Positions 29,767 to 38,349 of a stretch of 64,000 bases of DNA are shown in pieces (positions within the stretch are counted from its first letter, which is position 1; each line of letters begins with the position of its first letter). This DNA is from Methanosarcinales archaeon (lineage in GTDB: Archaea; Halobacteriota; UBA148; JAUWXC01): the NCBI GenBank assembly GCA_026016205.1, contig CP061209.1:884330-948329 (forward strand), read 5' to 3'. The notes under the pieces were generated by a model. The model was not told the origin of the DNA. It made no database searches and saw only the letters and a program-made list of their open reading frames with translations. The position numbers and the translations under genes are program-made.

Positions 29767-31014
29767 TCAATCACCACCTATCTTAAACAATTTCATGATC
29801 GAGTGCAAGAAGTCATCGTCTTCCTCCTCACTACCTTCACGAAGGGATTTTGTTGGCTGGGCAAGCATCTTGTTGACGAGCGAGTTGGTCAGGTCATCAA
29901 TGATTTTGGCTTGCTGTTCATTCAATCCCCCGGCAGCTTTCAGCCTATTGAGTGCCTTTTGCCGTTCTTGGACTCGAATACTCTCGATATGAGAGTATAA
30001 GGATGAAATTATCTTGTCTGCTCTTTTCTGTTTATATTGTTTTTTGAATAACTTAAGCTCTTCTTCAATTATCTTTTTTGCCTTTAAAGCTTCAGTTTTC
30101 CGCTTCTCCAGATTCGCATCCCTGATGCTTTTCAGAGAATCGATGTTGTGCAACTCAACATTTGGAATTTCTGCCACTGAGTCCTCCACGTCCCTGGGGC
30201 TGGCTATGTCTATGATAATTATTTTTTTATCCAACTTGTCCACAACTTTCTCCATCATCTCTTTTGTAATAACAAAATGCGGAGCCGAGGTAGCGCTGAT
30301 AATAACGTCTGACACAGGGATGTAATCAACAAAGTTCTCAAAGTGTATCGCCTTGCCACCCAATTCCCTTGCCAATTCGAGTGCATGTTCATGCGTCCTG
30401 CTCGACACAACAATCGCACTGATATCTCTCTCCGAGAGCGCCTTTGCCACCAGTGTTGCCATTTCGCCTGCGCCGATAATCAAGACGTTCTTATGCTTCA
30501 GTGTACCAAGTATCTGCTCCGCCAGATCCACGGCCGCAGAACCTATCGATACTGAGCCTTTGTTGACACCGGTCTCTGTTCTGACCCTCTTACCGACGTT
30601 GATTGCTTTCCTAAAAGTCATGCCAAGGATTTTGCCAGTGGTACCAAGTGACTTTGCACTATTGAACGCCTCCTTAACCTGTCCAAGGATCTGATCTTCG
30701 CCGATAATCATGGATTCAAGACCAGATGCAAGCCTGAAAAGATGCTGAAGTGATTCCTCATGGCCGAGATATTTCACAATATGTAGGGAGATATTTTTGT
30801 AATCGACGTAACCCCTCAACACCTGCTCACCGTCGCCAGAGGAGGCGATATATGCCTCAACCCTATTGCATGTCTGGAGTACAACACACTCATCTACGCC
30901 ACCAAAGGAATACAGCTCTTTGAGTGCGGCCTCCACATCATCGTATCTCACTTTTTCAAGGTCGTCTATGGTCGCCCATTCGTGAGTAATTTGCATGCTT
31001 GCTATTTCAGCCAT
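29767..31014 (-). CDS. hemA: Glutamyl-tRNA reductase
   Basis: A 415-residue NADPH enzyme that reduces glutamyl-tRNA to glutamate-1-semialdehyde, the committed step of tetrapyrrole synthesis. The catalytic Cys is in [12 protein letters not shown] near residue 49; [20 protein letters not shown] and the Rossmann motif [17 protein letters not shown] follow, then a long helical dimerisation region. GAAGGAG precedes the ATG. First gene of a seven-gene run; the AT-rich 31015-31140 segment holds its promoter. Confidence 0.94.
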   Translation of the reverse strand: MAEIASMQITHEWATIDDLEKVRYDDVEAALKELYSFGGVDECVVLQTCNRVEAYIASSGDGEQVLRGYVDYKNISLHIVKYLGHEESLQHLFRLASGLESMIIGEDQILGQVKEAFNSAKSLGTTGKILGMTFRKAINVGKRVRTETGVNKGSVSIGSAAVDLAEQILGTLKHKNVLIIGAGEMATLVAKALSERDISAIVVSSRTHEHALELARELGGKAIHFENFVDYIPVSDVIISATSAPHFVITKEMMEKVVDKLDKKIIIIDIASPRDVEDSVAEIPNVELHNIDSLKSIRDANLEKRKTEALKAKKIIEEELKLFKKQYKQKRADKIISSLYSHIESIRVQERQKALNRLKAAGGLNEQQAKIIDDLTNSLVNKMLAQPTKSLREGSEEEDDDFLHSIMKLFKIGGD

Positions 31015-31189
31015 ATGTTTGTGCTCCTTCAGAGTTCCAACTTAAATCGCTTTTGGTAGCAGGTTTGTATAGTATAATGGTAAAGTATAATAAATAAGAT
31101 ATAGAGCATATACCTTGTCCAGTGCTTTTACGTAATTCATATAAGAAACAAATATATACTCATGGTAGAAAGGATAAAGTGGTGGGATA

Positions 31190-31519
31190 ATGGAACTTGT
31201 GGCCATACACAATAACCTGACAGGGTTTATTCTTGCTGTTGTAATCGGAATAGCTTTGTGTGCGTTGGGCAGAAATTATGAGCGCAAGTATATAGCAACA
31301 TCTGCCCTTGCAGTATTAGGTATGGTCGTGGTCTATTATGCTGCGATGATTGGCAATGCCAGCAAAATGGGGCATATGGTTGCAGGCCTGTTTGCATTGG
31401 GCACGAATATAGTTAACACCGTGGCATTAAACGAAAAACGAAAAGATATTTTTTACGTGTCGATTTTTGTTGTGATACTGATAGCGATAAATGCAATGTT
31501 GGGTTTTGCATTATCGTAA
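31190..31519 (+). CDS. Small integral membrane protein, unknown function
   Basis: A 109-residue protein with about four hydrophobic helices: GFILAVVIGIALCAL, the segment ATSALAVLGMVVVYYAAMIG, a HMVAGLFALGTNIVNTVAL stretch, and FYVSIFVVILIAINAMLGFA. GGTGG precedes the ATG, and a TATA-like AATATATAC lies at 31151-31159. It sits alone on the plus strand between the two haem operons and overlaps the end of the met8-like gene by nine bases. No family recognised; a role in haem or respiratory biology can only be guessed from position. Confidence 0.6.
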   Translation: MELVAIHNNLTGFILAVVIGIALCALGRNYERKYIATSALAVLGMVVVYYAAMIGNASKMGHMVAGLFALGTNIVNTVALNEKRKDIFYVSIFVVILIAINAMLGFALS

Positions 31520-32140
31520 GGGGGGCACGTGAGCCATTGATAACTCATATGCTTTATCATAGGAAGTATCCAAGCACTCCCAGATGGCTTCGTCATTCAG
31601 TATTTCCCATAGCACTTTTTCCCTAGCTTTTTGGTCAGAAATGCGTGTCTTCAGGACTTTCCTGATTTCGTCTTGAAGTTTGACCATATCCGCGTATTTC
31701 TTGGATATCACCTGCTCCAGTTTCTTGCGCAGGAATTTAGACATTGCAGGGCTCTTCCCTAGCGTGGAGATGCTAATCACGATGTCCCCCTGCTTAATCA
31801 CAGAAGGGATGACGATGTCTCCAGTGCCGTCTACGGGATTTGTTAGGACATTGTGCTTCTTCGCTATTTCAACGATTTTGGCATTTAGCTTTGGGTCATC
31901 GGTGGCAGGTATGACCAAGAATGCGCCATCTATGAGGAGTTCAATATCCATTTTGTTCAAGTCGCATGTGAGTAATTTAACAGAGCCTTCATCAGCCAAC
32001 CTGCGCAGCCCTGAAGTAAACTCCTTGCTCGCAACCAGCACATCCGCATCCTTGAACAGTGTCGCCTTCCGCTCTCCCACTTCACCGCCCCCAAAAATGA
32101 TGATTTTTTTGTTCTCGACGTCAACGATAAGGGGCAACAT
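31511..32140 (-). CDS. Precorrin-2 dehydrogenase / sirohydrochlorin ferrochelatase (siroheme synthase)
   Basis: A 209-residue Met8/CysG-N type protein that oxidises precorrin-2 to sirohydrochlorin and may insert iron. It begins MLPLIVDVENKKIIIFGGGEV (NAD-binding GGGEVGERKA), then TDDPKLNAKIVEIAKKHNV and DIVIPSVIKQGDIVISISTLG. Start candidates are the ATG at 32140 and a TTG at 32149, the latter six bases after GGTG and overlapping the ahbB stop. Last gene of the ahbD-ahbA-ahbB run; it connects cobA's product to siroheme, the substrate of AhbA/B. Confidence 0.88.
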   Translation of the reverse strand: MLPLIVDVENKKIIIFGGGEVGERKATLFKDADVLVASKEFTSGLRRLADEGSVKLLTCDLNKMDIELLIDGAFLVIPATDDPKLNAKIVEIAKKHNVLTNPVDGTGDIVIPSVIKQGDIVISISTLGKSPAMSKFLRKKLEQVISKKYADMVKLQDEIRKVLKTRISDQKAREKVLWEILNDEAIWECLDTSYDKAYELSMAHVPPLR

Positions 32141-32141
32141 C

Positions 32142-32606
32142 TTATTCAATTCTAACACCTGTCTTTTTAAATTCTCGCTCGCTGAATAGGATTTTACGGT
32201 CATGTATGCCGATCGCTTTGGTAATCCTATCCGCCACATCCTCGCACTCCTGCTTTGCCCTACCGTGCACCATCGCGAACATATTATACTTCCAGTCCTT
32301 TGTTCGTAGACGTGCGTAACAATGCGTCACATCATCAAAGCCTGCGATAGTGTTTCCAACCTCATCCACCCTTTCATCTGGCACATTCCAGACGCACATC
32401 GCATTGGCAGTAATGCCAATTTTCCTATGTGCGATGGATGCACCAAAGCGCCTGATCACTCCTTCATCTAACAACCCACGAGTTCTTCGCAGTACTTCAT
32501 CCTCAGATATGCCGAGTGAATTCGCTACCTCTGCAAATGGCTTTTTAACCAATGGAATGCCATCCTGCGTCGCCTTCAGCAATTTCCTGTCAGTCTCATC
32601 CATCAC
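32142..32606 (-). CDS. ahbB: Siroheme decarboxylase subunit AhbB
   Basis: A 154-residue Lrp/AsnC-fold protein that with AhbA decarboxylates siroheme at C12 and C18. It has an N-terminal helix-turn-helix (GIPLVKKPFAEVANSLGISE, then DEVLRR) and a RAM-like half with TANAMCVWNVPDERVDEVG and VTHCYAR followed by WKYNMFAMVHG. The CYxR and YNxFxM(I/V)H motifs set AhbB apart from true Lrp regulators. Its start shares one base with the ahbA stop. Confidence 0.88.
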   Translation of the reverse strand: MMDETDRKLLKATQDGIPLVKKPFAEVANSLGISEDEVLRRTRGLLDEGVIRRFGASIAHRKIGITANAMCVWNVPDERVDEVGNTIAGFDDVTHCYARLRTKDWKYNMFAMVHGRAKQECEDVADRITKAIGIHDRKILFSEREFKKTGVRIE

Positions 32607-33058
32607 TACACCTCAAATTTCACGCCGAGTTTAAAGGTTTTGACCGTTGGTAGATTGAGGTACGGGCAGCCCGTTTTTTCTCCTACCTCCTTGAGTGTCT
32701 GGCCCAGGCGCGATTTGCTGGGCGCTGATACCGTAAACCAGATGTTATATTTATCCTGGCGCAAATAATTATGTGACACCTCTGGGTACATGTTGATTGT
32801 GTTTGCCACCTCATCTACCCTGTCCAGTGGCACGCTCATCGCTACCAGGGTACTGGCGCCGCCGAGCTTTTTCACATCTATGATGGGAGCTATACGCCTG
32901 ATGGTGCCTTCGTCTTTCAGTATTTGTAGCCTGGATATCACCTCATCCTCGTCAAGCCCCAGTTTCGCGCCTAGCTCAGCGAAAGGTCTAGAAGTAAGCG
33001 GGAATTCGCCCTGTATTGAATTCAGAATCGCCCTGTCAACCTCATCCACGTGTAGCAC
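32606..33058 (-). CDS. ahbA: Siroheme decarboxylase subunit AhbA
   Basis: A 150-residue partner of AhbB with the same fold: EFPLTSRPFAELGAKLGLDE then DEVISRLQ as helix-turn-helix, IRRIAPIIDVKKLG, and VSHNYLRQDKYNIWFTVSAP, where the SHNYLR and YNxWFT motifs are those of AhbA. The N-terminus overlaps the 3' end of ahbD by 17 bases, so the order is ahbD-ahbA-ahbB-met8. Confidence 0.88.
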   Translation of the reverse strand: MLHVDEVDRAILNSIQGEFPLTSRPFAELGAKLGLDEDEVISRLQILKDEGTIRRIAPIIDVKKLGGASTLVAMSVPLDRVDEVANTINMYPEVSHNYLRQDKYNIWFTVSAPSKSRLGQTLKEVGEKTGCPYLNLPTVKTFKLGVKFEV

Positions 33059-34097
33059 CTCCTGGCTGGTAGATGCAGTATGGTTCTTCAGCTAAATAAT
33101 CGCCAGTCGCGGCATACGCCCTGGCTCTACACCCCCCACAAACACGTTTGAACTCGCAGATGCCGCACTTGCCCTTCAGCCTGCTACTATCTCTCAGCTT
33201 GATGAATACATTTGAGTTGCGCCATATCTCCCAAAAGGGTTGTTTGCGAATGTCACCAGCCAAGACAGGGAGATACCCGCACGGGTATACCTCGCCTGCC
33301 TTCGAGATGAAGCAGAATCCTGTGCCAGCAAGGCATCCCTTCGTCATGGCACTGAATCCCCTTTCCCTCAATTCCACATGGGCGCCTTCCTGTTTGGCCC
33401 TTTGATACATTATGCGGAAATAATGCGGGGCACACGTTGCCTTGAGTTGCATCTTAACCTTTTTCCGGGCATCGTAAAGCCAGTTCAGCACCCCTTCATA
33501 TTCCTCTGGCGAAACTTCCTCGCCTGCAAGCACCTCGCCCCTGCCGGTAGGAACAAGCATGAATATGTGCAGCGCGTCAGCACCTAATTCCAGCGCCAAA
33601 TTCAGGATTTCTGGCACTTCCTTTAGATTGCGTTTCGTGATGGTCGTATTGACCTGAAGGCTTAGCCCCGCCTCTTTTAGAACGTTTATGCCTCTTAGCG
33701 CGCCGTCAAATGCACCCGACATACCCCTAAACCCATCGTGCGTTTTCGCACTGGCGCCATCAATGCTGATGCTGATGCGCTTAATGCCAGCATCTTTCAA
33801 TTTCTTCGCCACTTCGCGGGTAATCAATGTGCCATTGGTCCCCAGAACCATCCTGAGTCCCTTGTCTGTGCCATATCGCGCAATCTCGTATACGTCGTCT
33901 CTCATAAGCGGCTCGCCGCCGCTGAGGATTATGATAGGCTTTGCAAAACCTGCGATGTCATCGATAAAACGTTTCGCCTCGTCTGTGGATAATTCGTTTG
34001 AACTCGGCGCCTTTGTAGCTGCGGCGCGACAATGCACACAGTTAAGGTTGCATGCACCGGTAAGTTCCCATGCGATTAATCTTGGTACCAATTCCAT
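33042..34097 (-). CDS. ahbD: Radical SAM haem b synthase AhbD
   Basis: A 351-residue radical SAM enzyme that oxidatively decarboxylates two propionates of Fe-coproporphyrin III to give haem b. The cluster motif is CNLNCVHCRA near residue 17, preceded by RLIAWELTGA, characteristic of AhbD. IILSGGEPLMR and LGTNGTLITREVA follow, and a C-terminal second-cluster site KGCLAGTGFCFISKAGEVYP then CGICEFKRVCGGCRA. It heads the second haem operon; the minus-strand promoter should lie in the 34098-34342 gap. Confidence 0.87.
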   Translation of the reverse strand: MELVPRLIAWELTGACNLNCVHCRAAATKAPSSNELSTDEAKRFIDDIAGFAKPIIILSGGEPLMRDDVYEIARYGTDKGLRMVLGTNGTLITREVAKKLKDAGIKRISISIDGASAKTHDGFRGMSGAFDGALRGINVLKEAGLSLQVNTTITKRNLKEVPEILNLALELGADALHIFMLVPTGRGEVLAGEEVSPEEYEGVLNWLYDARKKVKMQLKATCAPHYFRIMYQRAKQEGAHVELRERGFSAMTKGCLAGTGFCFISKAGEVYPCGYLPVLAGDIRKQPFWEIWRNSNVFIKLRDSSRLKGKCGICEFKRVCGGCRARAYAATGDYLAEEPYCIYQPGGATRG

Positions 34098-34342
34098 GAT
34101 AATGCCTTCGTTAAATGGACCCTTAATCTTTATAGACTTCGTTAGGCTATGTGTATTTTTGGGTTAAGTTTGCATATGGAGAAAATATTTAAGAGAAGAT
34201 GAGCGCCCAGAGCCCATAAGAGATAACAAGATTGATGACGAGACTAATCGAGGGCAATGACTTGCGCCCGGGGCGCAATCTATAATTTACTAATTAACAA
34301 CATATGAATCTTTTCCTGAAATTACTTAAGGGAGAAAGTGGG
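34098..34342. other. Intergenic region with a perfect palindrome
   Basis: No gene is seen in these 245 bases, which separate divergent ahbD and a radical SAM gene. TTGCGCCC (34262-34269) and GGGCGCAA (34271-34278) form an 8-bp palindrome with a one-base centre, unusual in an AT-rich spacer. A TATA-like TATAATTTA follows at 34281-34289, so the palindrome could be an operator for the downstream gene, or for both. Confidence 0.5.
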
Positions 34343-35764
34343 ATGCCAAATAATATGAGAATCCTATTGATTCATCCCCCCTGTGAGAAAGAGATATATC
34401 AGCGCTTTCTTGGATTGGTCGCACCACCAATTGGATTGGCGTATGTAGCGGCGGCGCTCGAAAATGATGGGAATGAAGTTAAGATTATAGACATGCCCGC
34501 AGAGGGGGAAGATATAGGTGATGTAAAAAAAGAGATTGAAAGATTTCATCCAGATGTGGTGGGCGTCTACTGCGCTACGTATCGCGTAAATCACGCAAAT
34601 GTGGTTATCAACACAGCTAAAGAGGTAGATGCCAGCATAAAAACGATGATGGGGGGGCCTCATGCCTCATTGCTCGCAGAAGACTGTATGGAGAACGAAA
34701 ATCTTGATGCAGTAGTCTGTGGCGAGGGGGAGATTACCACCCCCGAATTAATTCGCGCATGGGAGCTTGCTGGCAATCTCGGCAAAGTTAAGGGAATTGT
34801 TTTTCGAGAGAATGGGCGAATTGTTAGAAGTGCCCCGCGAGAGTTGGCAGATGTTGATTCGCTTCCTTATCCGGCACGACACCTGTTACCAATGGATAAA
34901 TACAGGCTCTTTGGCGCATTCAAGCTAGGCACCATGGTTTCCAGCAGAGGGTGCACATTTGGATGCCAGTATTGTAGCGTTGCCGCGATATATGGTAAGA
35001 AATGGAGACCCAGAAGCGCGAAGCGCATCGTAGATGAGATGGAATATTTACAGAAAAATTACGATATCGACGCGCTCATGTTTATGGATGATAACTTCGA
35101 CCTGGATAAAAAACGGGTTATGACGCTATGTGATGAAATAATGGAAAGGGACCTGGATATTTTATGGGGATACCAGAGCGCAAGCGTGATTAGAGATGTG
35201 GAGATGTTGAAGAAATTGCGAAATGCAGGATGCCGCATTATCACCTACAGCATTGAAACTTCGTCGCGCAGGTCCATCGATGTGATGAAGAAGAAGATTG
35301 ACATGCAACAGGTCATGGACGTGTTCCAGATGTCCAAGGAATTGGACATGATACGAATCGCTAACATCATCCTTGGACTGCCAGGAGAGGCCAAGAAAGA
35401 TGTAGAAGAGAGCATAGAATTTGCGAAGGCGCTAAACCCAGAATATACGCTGTTTTTCCTTCCCGCCCCGTATCCTGGAACGAAGTTCTATGAAACAGCA
35501 GAAAAGATGGGCATGATCAGGGAGCTGGACTGGAGCAAATATGATACAGCAAATCCGATTATAGAAACTGAGCAACTTTCATTGGATGAACTCAGAGAAC
35601 TGAACAAGAGAGCCTATAAAGAGTTCTATCTTAGGCCTGCCGTTCTGAAAAACAATCTTAAGATTTTCCACGATTTCATAAAAGAAGGGCACATCAGACC
35701 TGCACATATCCCAGGCCTGATGTCACATGTGATGGGGACGTTTTTGTATCTCGCAACATTATGA
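34343..35764 (+). CDS. B12-binding-domain radical SAM protein
   Basis: A 473-residue protein with an N-terminal cobalamin-binding-like domain (ILLIHPPCEKE, then AYVAAALENDGNEVKIIDMP) and a radical SAM core with the cluster motif CTFGCQYCSV near residue 200. FMDDNFDLDKKRV and IANIILGLPGE are typical of the class. Members methylate or rearrange unactivated carbons in lipids, cofactors or natural products; the substrate here is not evident. The ATG at 34343 follows GGAGAAAGTGGG; an earlier ATG at 34304 lacks a site. It neighbours the haem operon but is transcribed away from it. Confidence 0.75.
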   Translation: MPNNMRILLIHPPCEKEIYQRFLGLVAPPIGLAYVAAALENDGNEVKIIDMPAEGEDIGDVKKEIERFHPDVVGVYCATYRVNHANVVINTAKEVDASIKTMMGGPHASLLAEDCMENENLDAVVCGEGEITTPELIRAWELAGNLGKVKGIVFRENGRIVRSAPRELADVDSLPYPARHLLPMDKYRLFGAFKLGTMVSSRGCTFGCQYCSVAAIYGKKWRPRSAKRIVDEMEYLQKNYDIDALMFMDDNFDLDKKRVMTLCDEIMERDLDILWGYQSASVIRDVEMLKKLRNAGCRIITYSIETSSRRSIDVMKKKIDMQQVMDVFQMSKELDMIRIANIILGLPGEAKKDVEESIEFAKALNPEYTLFFLPAPYPGTKFYETAEKMGMIRELDWSKYDTANPIIETEQLSLDELRELNKRAYKEFYLRPAVLKNNLKIFHDFIKEGHIRPAHIPGLMSHVMGTFLYLATL

Positions 35765-35766
35765 TG

Positions 35767-36534
35767 TCATCGTCCCCTGAGCCGAATGGGCATGTACACA
35801 GCCTGCGATGCATTGTCTGAAATGTTCTCCATGCCGCGCCCCTCCATTTTCTCTGTCCACCTGTCGTAGGTCATGTTGGTGTCGTGACATAAAGGACATT
35901 CTTCCACACACATTGGCGCCTCAGGATGTCTTGGGCATATTGATATAGGCGGATATGTTGGCGGGGTTATGTTGCCGTATTGCGTTGCCTCTTGCCTCCA
36001 TTCCCTATACTGGCACATATACCATCTTGACTTCTGGCTTTCGTTGATGGCATGGTCGATGTGCGCCATTATCATTTCCTTTTTCTCTTCTTGGATGTGT
36101 GGGTTAGCAGCGATTCTTTCCTTGACCGTTTCCAATTTCGTTATGTGTATCTGATGTACTTCTTCCAGATGCTGCAGAAGCTCTGGGCTGATATCTGTGG
36201 ATGCATTCACCAGTCTGTTGCATTCTCGGATCTGGTACTCATACTTCTCTGCCACATCATCGATGCACTCCGTCCTATTGTGTTCATGGCACCATCTTAA
36301 CTCATTCATCCTGCGCTCGGCATGTATGATTCGTGCCCTAACGCGGGATTCGTTGCCCGCTGGAATTACGAGAAAATCGTGGTCTTCATCCCATTTCTCC
36401 CATCTCAACTTTAGATTATACAGTGCATGACCTGGCGGGATTGTCACGCTCACGTCCTCCTCCTGCGCCATCACTGGCATCATAAGTGTAGTGAGCATCA
36501 TCAAGATGACTGCTGCTCCTATCAACCGCTTCAT
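35767..36534 (-). CDS. Exported helical protein with a CxxCH motif
   Basis: A 255-residue protein with a signal peptide (MKRLIGAAVILMMLTTLMMP, cleavage near AQ). The body resembles DUF5667-type domains: HALYNLKLRWEKWDED, RARIIHAERRMNEL and long charged helices. Near the C-terminus lies CPLCHDTN (C213, C216, H217), a CxxCH haem-c attachment pattern, preceded by C200 and other Cys. A zinc site is an alternative reading. Cytochrome c maturation genes 4-8 kb away and the adjacent haem operons make the haem reading worth testing. It converges on the radical SAM gene. Confidence 0.6.
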   Translation of the reverse strand: MKRLIGAAVILMMLTTLMMPVMAQEEDVSVTIPPGHALYNLKLRWEKWDEDHDFLVIPAGNESRVRARIIHAERRMNELRWCHEHNRTECIDDVAEKYEYQIRECNRLVNASTDISPELLQHLEEVHQIHITKLETVKERIAANPHIQEEKKEMIMAHIDHAINESQKSRWYMCQYREWRQEATQYGNITPPTYPPISICPRHPEAPMCVEECPLCHDTNMTYDRWTEKMEGRGMENISDNASQAVYMPIRLRGR

Positions 36535-36624
36535 TCTATCACCAGTATTTTAATCATCTCGCTTTTATTTAAACCCATCGTCAGCAAAAAGGTTTTAGAT
36601 TCAAGCGACGAAGAAGTAGACATC

Positions 36625-38151
36625 ATGAAATTCAAGGTGAAAAACTTCGACATCGAGGTAAAGGAGTACAAGGTCGTGATGAACGTTCTCGATGTCAATG
36701 AGATGGGGCTCGTGGCAGGAGACAGGGCCAAGGTAAAAAACAAGGAGAGTATCACTGCCGTAGTTGATACGACAGATACGATGCTTCCCCAAGGAGTGGT
36801 TGGGATTTATGATGAAGTCTGGAAGAAACTGCGCATAAAAAAAGGCGAAGAAGTTGAAATACTGCCAGCAGCCCAACCCGAATCGATAGCGCTAATCAAG
36901 AAGAAGATGGATGGCAACAAACTGAACAAGGACAACCTTCACACTATTGTTCAAGACATCGTTGATGGAAACCTAACCGATGCAGAACTGACGGCTTTCG
37001 TAACTTCTACATACATCCATGGAATGGATTTAGATGAGATAGAATGGATGACCAGGGCGATGGTCGATACCGGAGAGAGAATTGAGTTTGACAAGCACCC
37101 AGTCGTGGACAAGCACAGCATAGGGGGCGTGCCGGGCAACAAGGTTTCGCTTCTGGTCGTTCCAATCGTGGCAGCAGCGGGTTTGTTGATACCAAAGACG
37201 AGTTCTAGGGCAATTACCGGCGCAGCCGGAACTGCTGACCTGATGGAGGTGCTCGCACCCGTGAGTTTGTCTGCAAGCGAAATCAAGGACATCACTGAAA
37301 AGGTCGGAGGAGTGATTGCATGGGGCGGCGCCACGAATATTGCTCCTGCAGATGATGAGATTATCGAGGTCGAGTATCCACTTTCAATTGACCCTTATTG
37401 CCAGGTTCTCGCCTCAGTAATGGCTAAAAAGTGCGCTGTTGGCGCGGAAGCGGTAGTGATAGACATACCAACTGGCAGCAGCACGAAGGTGCACACTGTG
37501 GAAGATGGTAGAAAAATGGCAAGGGATTTCATCGAGCTGGGCGAACGCATGGGAATATCAGTTGAATGTGTGATGACGTACGGCGGGGGACCGATTGGGA
37601 GAACTATTGGTCCTGCACTTGAGGTGCAAGAGGCCTTCCGCGTTCTGGAAGATATGAAAGGGGCGAGCAGTCTTATCGAAAAATCTACATCGTTGGCTGG
37701 AATATTGCTGGAAATGGGCGGCGTAGCACAGGGGGCTGGCAAGGCTGCGGCAGAAGAAATCCTGCGCTCAGGAAAGGCGCTTCGGAAGATGAAAGAAATC
37801 ATAGAGGCGCAGGGCGGAAACCCGGAGATATCCTCAAAGACAATTAAAATCGGGGACAAAAAAACTGACTGGCTTTCTCCGAGGGGGGGATATGCCACCG
37901 AATTTGACAACAAGCGCCTGATTGAAATTGCGAGGGCGGCAGGGGCACCCGCTGACAAAGGAGCTGGTATAGTAATCCATAAAAAGAGGGGTGAGGCAGT
38001 TAAAAAGGGCGAGACGCTGATTACGATATATGCAGAAAAGGCGTGGAAACTTGAGAATGCCATCAAGGAAGCGCAGCGAAAAGAGCCAGTGATCATTGAG
38101 GGAATGGTGCTCGAACGCGTCCCAGATGTCACGGAGACGAGAATTAGATGA
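36625..38151 (+). CDS. deoA: AMP phosphorylase (thymidine-phosphorylase family)
   Basis: A 508-residue enzyme that phosphorolyses AMP to adenine and ribose-1,5-bisphosphate, the first step of the archaeal nucleotide-salvage route into RuBisCO III. The ~85-residue N-terminal extension (MKFKVKNFDIEVKEYKVVMN) distinguishes it from bacterial thymidine phosphorylases. KHSIGGVPGNKVSLLVVPIV and SSRAITGAAGTADLMEVLAP are the phosphate and base sites. The open frame starts 200 bases earlier, but the family start is the ATG at 36625. Confidence 0.9.
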   Translation: MKFKVKNFDIEVKEYKVVMNVLDVNEMGLVAGDRAKVKNKESITAVVDTTDTMLPQGVVGIYDEVWKKLRIKKGEEVEILPAAQPESIALIKKKMDGNKLNKDNLHTIVQDIVDGNLTDAELTAFVTSTYIHGMDLDEIEWMTRAMVDTGERIEFDKHPVVDKHSIGGVPGNKVSLLVVPIVAAAGLLIPKTSSRAITGAAGTADLMEVLAPVSLSASEIKDITEKVGGVIAWGGATNIAPADDEIIEVEYPLSIDPYCQVLASVMAKKCAVGAEAVVIDIPTGSSTKVHTVEDGRKMARDFIELGERMGISVECVMTYGGGPIGRTIGPALEVQEAFRVLEDMKGASSLIEKSTSLAGILLEMGGVAQGAGKAAAEEILRSGKALRKMKEIIEAQGGNPEISSKTIKIGDKKTDWLSPRGGYATEFDNKRLIEIARAAGAPADKGAGIVIHKKRGEAVKKGETLITIYAEKAWKLENAIKEAQRKEPVIIEGMVLERVPDVTETRIR

Positions 38152-38292
38152 GTGTTTCTGATTCGAAAGATGCCCCGCACCTAGTACAGACGTCTCTCAC
38201 ACACCACTCGTGGAATATGGCGCCGCATACAGGGCGTTCTTTTCCGGGTCTTTCTCTCCTATGTCCATATCCTCCATGTCATCGTTACACAT
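38144..38292 (-). pseudogene. Small zinc-ribbon protein gene with a single-base frameshift
   Basis: From ATG 38292 (or 38277, MEDMDIGEKDPEKNA) the frame runs into a stop after 31 codons. The next frame encodes PVCGAIFHEWCVRDVCTRCG then ASFESETLI and a stop at 38144. Adding one base in the GGG run at 38232-38234 (CCC on the coding strand) joins them as ...EKNAPVCGAIFHEWC, about 49 codons. The four Cys suggest a zinc ribbon. It overlaps the AMP phosphorylase stop by eight bases and is driven by a TATA box about 30 bases upstream, with little or no leader. Confidence 0.6.
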
Positions 38293-38320
38293 GGTCTACA
38301 ATCTTATGCGTGCATGAAAC

Positions 38321-38332
38321 TACATATATAGT
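38321..38332. promoter_or_regulatory. Near-symmetric TATA element shared by divergent genes
   Basis: TACATATATAGT lies 20-30 bases upstream of both the zinc-ribbon gene (minus) and the chorismate-lyase-like gene (plus). Its symmetry would let it serve either strand. Confidence 0.5.
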
Positions 38333-38349
38333 TTTTAAAGGATGATGAA

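Noticed and set aside
32142-33058. Two adjacent Lrp/AsnC transcription regulators
   Set aside because: The CYxR/YNxFxM and SHNYLR/YNxWFT motifs and the position between ahbD and met8 identify siroheme decarboxylase subunits instead.
34200-34260. C/D-box small RNA candidate with a TGATGA-like box
   Set aside because: Only one box-like sequence is present; no matching D box at the right spacing.
37395-38180. 261-codon open frame antisense to AMP phosphorylase
   Set aside because: No recognisable domain and completely overlaps a conserved gene on the other strand.
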